Shown here: one piece after another, positions 60,509 through 64,000 of the stretch
Numbering within the stretch: position 1 is the stretch's first letter
How the letters are laid out: every line of letters starts with the position of its first letter
Assembly (NCBI GenBank): GCA_002914805.1
Contig: JXTB01000377.1
Location: forward strand, 138,803-202,802
DNA: 64,000 nt
Direction: 5' to 3'
DNA from: Parasponia andersonii
Taxonomy: Eukaryota > Streptophyta > Magnoliopsida > Rosales > Cannabaceae
The notes under the pieces: model-generated
Seen by the model: only the letters and a program-made list of their open reading frames with translations
Databases searched by the model: none
Told to the model about the DNA's origin: nothing
Translations under genes and position numbers: made by a program

Positions 60509-60513
60509 GTGAG

Positions 60514-62573
60514 GATATGCAGTCAAATTCTCGACGAGAATCACTCTGCTATAGATATCAACAAAACATTTGTTGTTCTTATTCTAAAAGTGGAGATGCC
60601 GATGAAGATTTCTGATTACCGGCCTATTAACCTTTGTAATGTGATTTAAAAAATAATCACAAAAATAATGGCTAATAAGTTGAAAGCTTTGCTACCTTTG
60701 CTCATTGATAAATCCTAAACCATTTGTTCCTAGGCACTAGATAACTGATAACATTATTGCTACATTCGAGGTGATGCACTCTTTGCGGAGGAAAACTAGT
60801 GGAACCTTAGGATCAACAACTTTGAAACTTGACATTAGCAAGGCTTGTGATTGAGTCGAATGGAATTTCTTGGAAGTTGTCATGAGAAGAATAGGTTTTA
60901 AAGGTTCATAGGTGTTAGTGGTGATGTATTGTATATCCTCTTCCCATTTTGCTTTTATTATAAATTGTAAACTATCAGGCGAGATGCTTCCTACGAGAGG
61001 TTTAAGATAAGGTTATCTTTTATCTCCTTATTTATTTTTGTTGTGTGCTGAAAATTTGTCAATCCTAATTCGAGATGCGAAAAGGAGAAGATTACTGACT
61101 AGTTTCTAGTATGCTAGGTGGATGTCTAGTATATCACACCTATTTTTTGTAAACAACAGTCTATTTTTGTGCGGAGCTGATTTGGAAGAGATTCTTATTA
61201 TTAAAGAACTTTTGCATAAATATAAAAAGGCTTCCGGATAGTCAATTAATTTTCAGAAATCGGCCCTCTCCTTCAGCCTAAATGTATACCAACAGTTTTG
61301 TGATTCTATTTAGCATGTTTTGCGATTAAATACAATGCATTCTCATGATAAATACTCAGTTCTACTTACCTTTCTTAGAAGGAATAAGAAAGAAGCATTC
61401 GAGTCCATCAAAAGAAGAGTTATGGGGAAACTACAAGACTGGCAAGGGAAACTTTTCTCTGTTGAAAGGAAAGAAATTTTGATCAAAGCGGTGGCTCAAG
61501 CCATTCTGACTTATACTATGAGCCTTTTTAAACTCCTTTCTACTTTGTGTCGTGAGATTGAAGGGAAGATTGCTCACTTTTGGTGGGGTGATTCCTTAGA
61601 TAAATGGAAAATTTATTGGTAGAGGTAGGATCATTTATGTGCCAATAAGAGGGATAGTGGTATGCGATTCAGGGATTTGATAGCTTTTAACCAATCTCTT
61701 TTAGCTAACTAAGCTTGGAATCTCATTAATGACCCAAGAACTCTTACTAGCAGACTTTTATAGAACAAGTATTTTTAGGGTAGGAATTTTATGAAGGCTC
61801 AAAAGAATGGAAATTCTAGTTCCATTTGGCAAAGCTCCTGGTATTTGGAATAAGAGTAAGGTGTAGGAGATTTTTTGGCCGTGTGATGTCCAAGCTATCT
61901 TAGACATTCCACTTAGTCTTTCTGGAATAGATGACTATTGAGTTTGGCATTTTAAAAAGAATAAAAAGTACTATCTTCGTTCCAAATATCGCACTATTAT
62001 GTCTACTAGAGATATGTCAGAACCGTCAAATTCAGAATATGTGTGAGGAAATGGTGGCTCTATCTCTAGAACTTAAAAATTCCAAACAAGATTCGCATTT
62101 TTGTTTGGCGAGCTTTCCATAATATAATTCCAGCTATGAGGAATTTGGAAGGGCATAGCTTACCAATTTCTGTAGTGTGTCAACACTGCCAGGATGGATG
62201 GGAAATTACTTATCATACTCTCATCTTATGCAGTTTCTCTCAGTATATTTGGGATCTTAATCTCTTATGGGAGCATATGTCGGCTTTCCAGGGCCATAAC
62301 CTAAGTGAGTTGTTAATCTTTCTAACCAAAAGGCTTTCAAAGTAAGATTTCGAAACTTGGTGTGTTGTTTTCCAGATGATTTGACACAATAGGAATCAAG
62401 TTATTCATGGTAAGGAAAGACAATCACCTTGTTTTATTCTCAAGGATGCTAAAAAATGGCTTCACGAATTGAAAAGTCTTCATGTCACAGATTCATCTTC
62501 AACAAAATAGCCCCGACCTGTACAAAGATAGAGTCCTCTATCACAACGGCGGTCTGAAATTGAATGTGGATAC
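60514..62573 (+). pseudogene. LINE ORF2 3' part: reverse transcriptase and zf-RVT, broken
   Basis: The LINE reading resumes directly after the copia element with KTFVVLILKVEMPMKISDYR and PINLCNV. Later motifs include IIATFEVMHSLRRK, TLKLDISKACD and LLSPYLFLLCAE. The catalytic FADDS position reads FVNNS at about 61147-61161, so both metal-binding aspartates are lost. Then come SFLRRNKKEAFESIKRR-type and FSVERKEILIKAVAQAI motifs. The zf-RVT domain (VCQHCQDGWEITYHTLILC) lies at 62175-62235. RNase H sequence begins (LKLNVD) and is cut by the LTR at 62574. Frequent stops occur throughout. Confidence 0.85.
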
Positions 62574-63109
62574 TGTTATCCCACACAAAGATGGTAGTTT
62601 CAGAGTATTGAATAAATCAATAATTATAGCTCACCAACTAGCCGCAATAGAACAGTGAAAAGGCAGCCGCAATAGGAATAGTAAAAAGGGCAGCCGCAAT
62701 AACAATAGTGAAAGATGGTTTTCGCACCACCTTTCAAGTTCTATAAATATGGAGAGCTTCATTACTTGTTTAGTATCCCATTCTAAATCCTCTTCCTTTC
62801 TAAGAGAGAATTCAGGCCTAGAAATCCCTTTTAGTGTCCCACTTATTTTCTCCTAAATTATTTAGAGAGAGTGTTTTCTCCTATTTCAAGAGAGAAATGT
62901 TCATTTATTCTCTCTTTATATTTAGAGAGAAGTGAGTTGTAATCTCCTTTTCATAGTGAAATTCTTCACAGCCTTATCCGTGGACGTAGCCTAAATTGGG
63001 TGAACCACGTTAGTTCTATTGTGTGCCTTATTTATTTCATTTTACCTAAATTTTCTCAACTCGTATTTTAGTTGTGTGCTATCGCTTTCGCAAAGTCGAT
63101 CTCCTAACA
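62574..63109 (+). repeat. Left LTR (536 bp) of the second copia element
   Basis: It begins tgttatccc and ends ctcctaaca. Three copies of a roughly 24-27-bp repeat (core ggcagccgcaata...atagtgaaa) lie at about 62640-62714, about 25 bp before a TATA box (ctataaata, 62740-62748). This is the same arrangement and a related core to the element at 5277-7849. Confidence 0.88.
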
Positions 63110-63110
63110 G

Positions 63111-63122
63111 TGGTATCAGAGC
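63111..63122 (+). other. Primer-binding site (tRNA-iMet type)
   Basis: tggtatcagagc, one base after the LTR end, complementary to the 3' end of plant initiator-methionine tRNA. Confidence 0.95.
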
Positions 63123-63242
63123 CATTAGTTGGAGTACTATTCATATGTACAATATTGTTCACGCATACGATACTATTCACGTATATGGTACTGTTCACAT
63201 ATAGTGAAATGGTGGTAACTGAACAAATCGTGGTGAACAAAA

Positions 63243-64000
63243 ATGGCGACAAAATTTGATATTGAGAAGTTTAATGAAAGTAATTTCTCTTTATGGAAAA
63301 TGAAGATAAATGCAATCTTGAGAAAAGATAATTGCTTAGCAGCAATTGGGGAAAGGCCTGCTGAGATTACTGATGATAAAAGGTGGGACGAGATGGATAA
63401 CAATACTGTCGCTAACTTATATCTGGCACTAGCAGATAGAGTCCTGTCGAGCATTGAGGAGAAGAAGTCAGCCAAGGAGATATGGGATACAATGATAAAG
63501 TTGTATCAAGCCAAGTTGCTTCACAACAAAATTTTCTAAAAGAGAAGGCTTTATACCCTTCGGATGGCAGAATTAACAATGGTGACTGACCACATCAATA
63601 CCCTCAACACTCTATTCTCACAGCTCACAACATTGGAGTATAAAATAGAGGATAATGAATGTGCAGAAATCTTACTTCAGAGTCTACCTGATTTATATGA
63701 TCAACTCATTATAAATGTGACCAGCAATGCTACAACTCTAGTTTTCAACGATCTTACAGTTGCTGTTTTCGAAGAAGAAAATCGTCGTAAGAACAAGGAA
63801 GACAAATTAGCAAGTTCACAACAAGTAGAAGCTTTGACAATGAGAGGGAGATCAACGGAACGTGGCCCTAGTAGAGTCAGAGTCATGGTAGATCAAAGTC
63901 AAGAAATAAAAAGAATGTCAAGTGTTATTACTATGGCAAGAAAGGGCAAGTCAAAAGAGAGTGTTGGCAACTCAAGAAGAATGGAGATTCCAGAGGGAAG
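63243..64000 (+). pseudogene. Copia gag with nonsense, frameshift and damaged zinc knuckle
   Basis: The frame starts at ATG 63243, 134 nt after the LTR, and reads MATKFDIEKFNESNFSLWK, the usual copia gag start. A stop (63537-63539) breaks it after 98 codons. The same frame then continues with LYTLRMAELTMVTDHINTL and ILLQSLPDLYDQLI to about 63880, where the frame shifts. The zinc knuckle near 63915-63960 reads CYYYGKKGQVKREC: the second Cys is Tyr and the His is Gln, so zinc binding should fail. Gag packages element RNA; this copy is inactive. The window ends before pol. Confidence 0.9.

Larger units (their letters stand above)
49480..62573 (+). mobile_element. L1-type LINE, split by a copia element and cut by a second
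   Basis: LINE parts: 49480-52340, then 60514-62573 after the inserted copia element. The order is as in plant L1 elements: ORF1 with DUF4283 and a CCHC knuckle, ORF2 with endonuclease, reverse transcriptase, zf-RVT and the start of RNase H. The left limit is approximate. The right end is not reached, because another copia LTR begins exactly where RNase H motifs (LKLNVD at about 62554-62571) begin. Many stops and frameshifts show it is an old copy. Confidence 0.85.
62574..64000 (+). mobile_element. Second copia element inserted in the LINE, runs off the window
   Basis: A complete left LTR (62574-63109), a primer-binding site (63111-63122) and gag (from 63243) are present; the rest lies beyond 64000. 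The LTR ends are a perfect inverted pair, TGTTA...TAACA. The five bases before it (gatac) should recur after the right LTR. Confidence 0.9.

Noticed and set aside
63111-63122. tRNA gene fragment
   Set aside because: The 12-base match to the tRNA 3' end next to an LTR is a primer-binding site; no cloverleaf is present.

Overview
The window is nuclear DNA from a dicot-type plant. Evidence: AT-rich intergenic sequence packed with retrotransposons, spliced genes with GT-AG introns, plant CT/GA-microsatellite leaders, a MAX2 gene, and what looks like a plastid-derived insertion. The species cannot be named from the sequence. There is one 449-base assembly gap (38282-38730) and a single N at 55513.

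Two host genes are clear, both between 31 and 46 kb. The first is a Raf-like MAPKKK of the EDR1/CTR1 type on the plus strand. It has 16 coding exons (33534-43391, 799 residues by my splicing) plus a non-coding first exon carrying upstream ORFs. The second, converging on it tail to tail, is the intronless F-box/leucine-rich-repeat gene MAX2 (43824-45932, minus strand, 702 residues), the receptor-complex F-box protein of strigolactone and karrikin signalling. From memory the Arabidopsis relatives carry adjacent locus numbers (At2g42640 and At2g42620), so the pair looks like conserved microsynteny.

The left flank (1-30 kb) is gene-poor. It holds: the 3' end of a Tat-lineage Ty3/gypsy element with an antisense Transposase_28-like ORF and LTR (1-3.1 kb); a non-autonomous gag-only copia element with two LTRs (5277-7849, minus); a short-LTR copia remnant with integrase C-terminus and reverse transcriptase (8207-10408); two adjacent MITE-like units; a CACTA-like end; a 339-bp palindrome (15658-15996); decayed LTR-type repeats (17 and 20-21.8 kb); a LINE zinc-knuckle fragment (23.4 kb); a possible TGD4-like exon fragment (23.0 kb); and a 772-bp MULE-like inverted-repeat element with a 9-bp near-perfect target duplication (26042-26813).

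The right flank (46.5-64 kb) begins with a probable plastid rpl2-intron insertion (about 47.8-48.2 kb). A nested retrotransposon stack follows. An L1-type LINE starting near 49.5 kb is split by a copia element (52341-60508) with a perfect 5-bp target duplication (gtgag). The LINE resumes at 60514 and is interrupted again near its RNase H domain by a second copia element (62574 to the window edge). All retroelement proteins seen here carry stops, frameshifts or lost catalytic residues. One integrase-containing frame of 464 codons stays open although two of its three catalytic acidic residues are gone.

I did not find a clearly unprecedented gene system. The most unusual items are the antisense ORF of the Tat element, the open but catalytically dead integrase frame, the splice-spanning upstream ORFs of the kinase gene, its in-frame retainable intron, the overlapping 3' ends of the two host genes, and U3 tandem repeats shared by two copia families.
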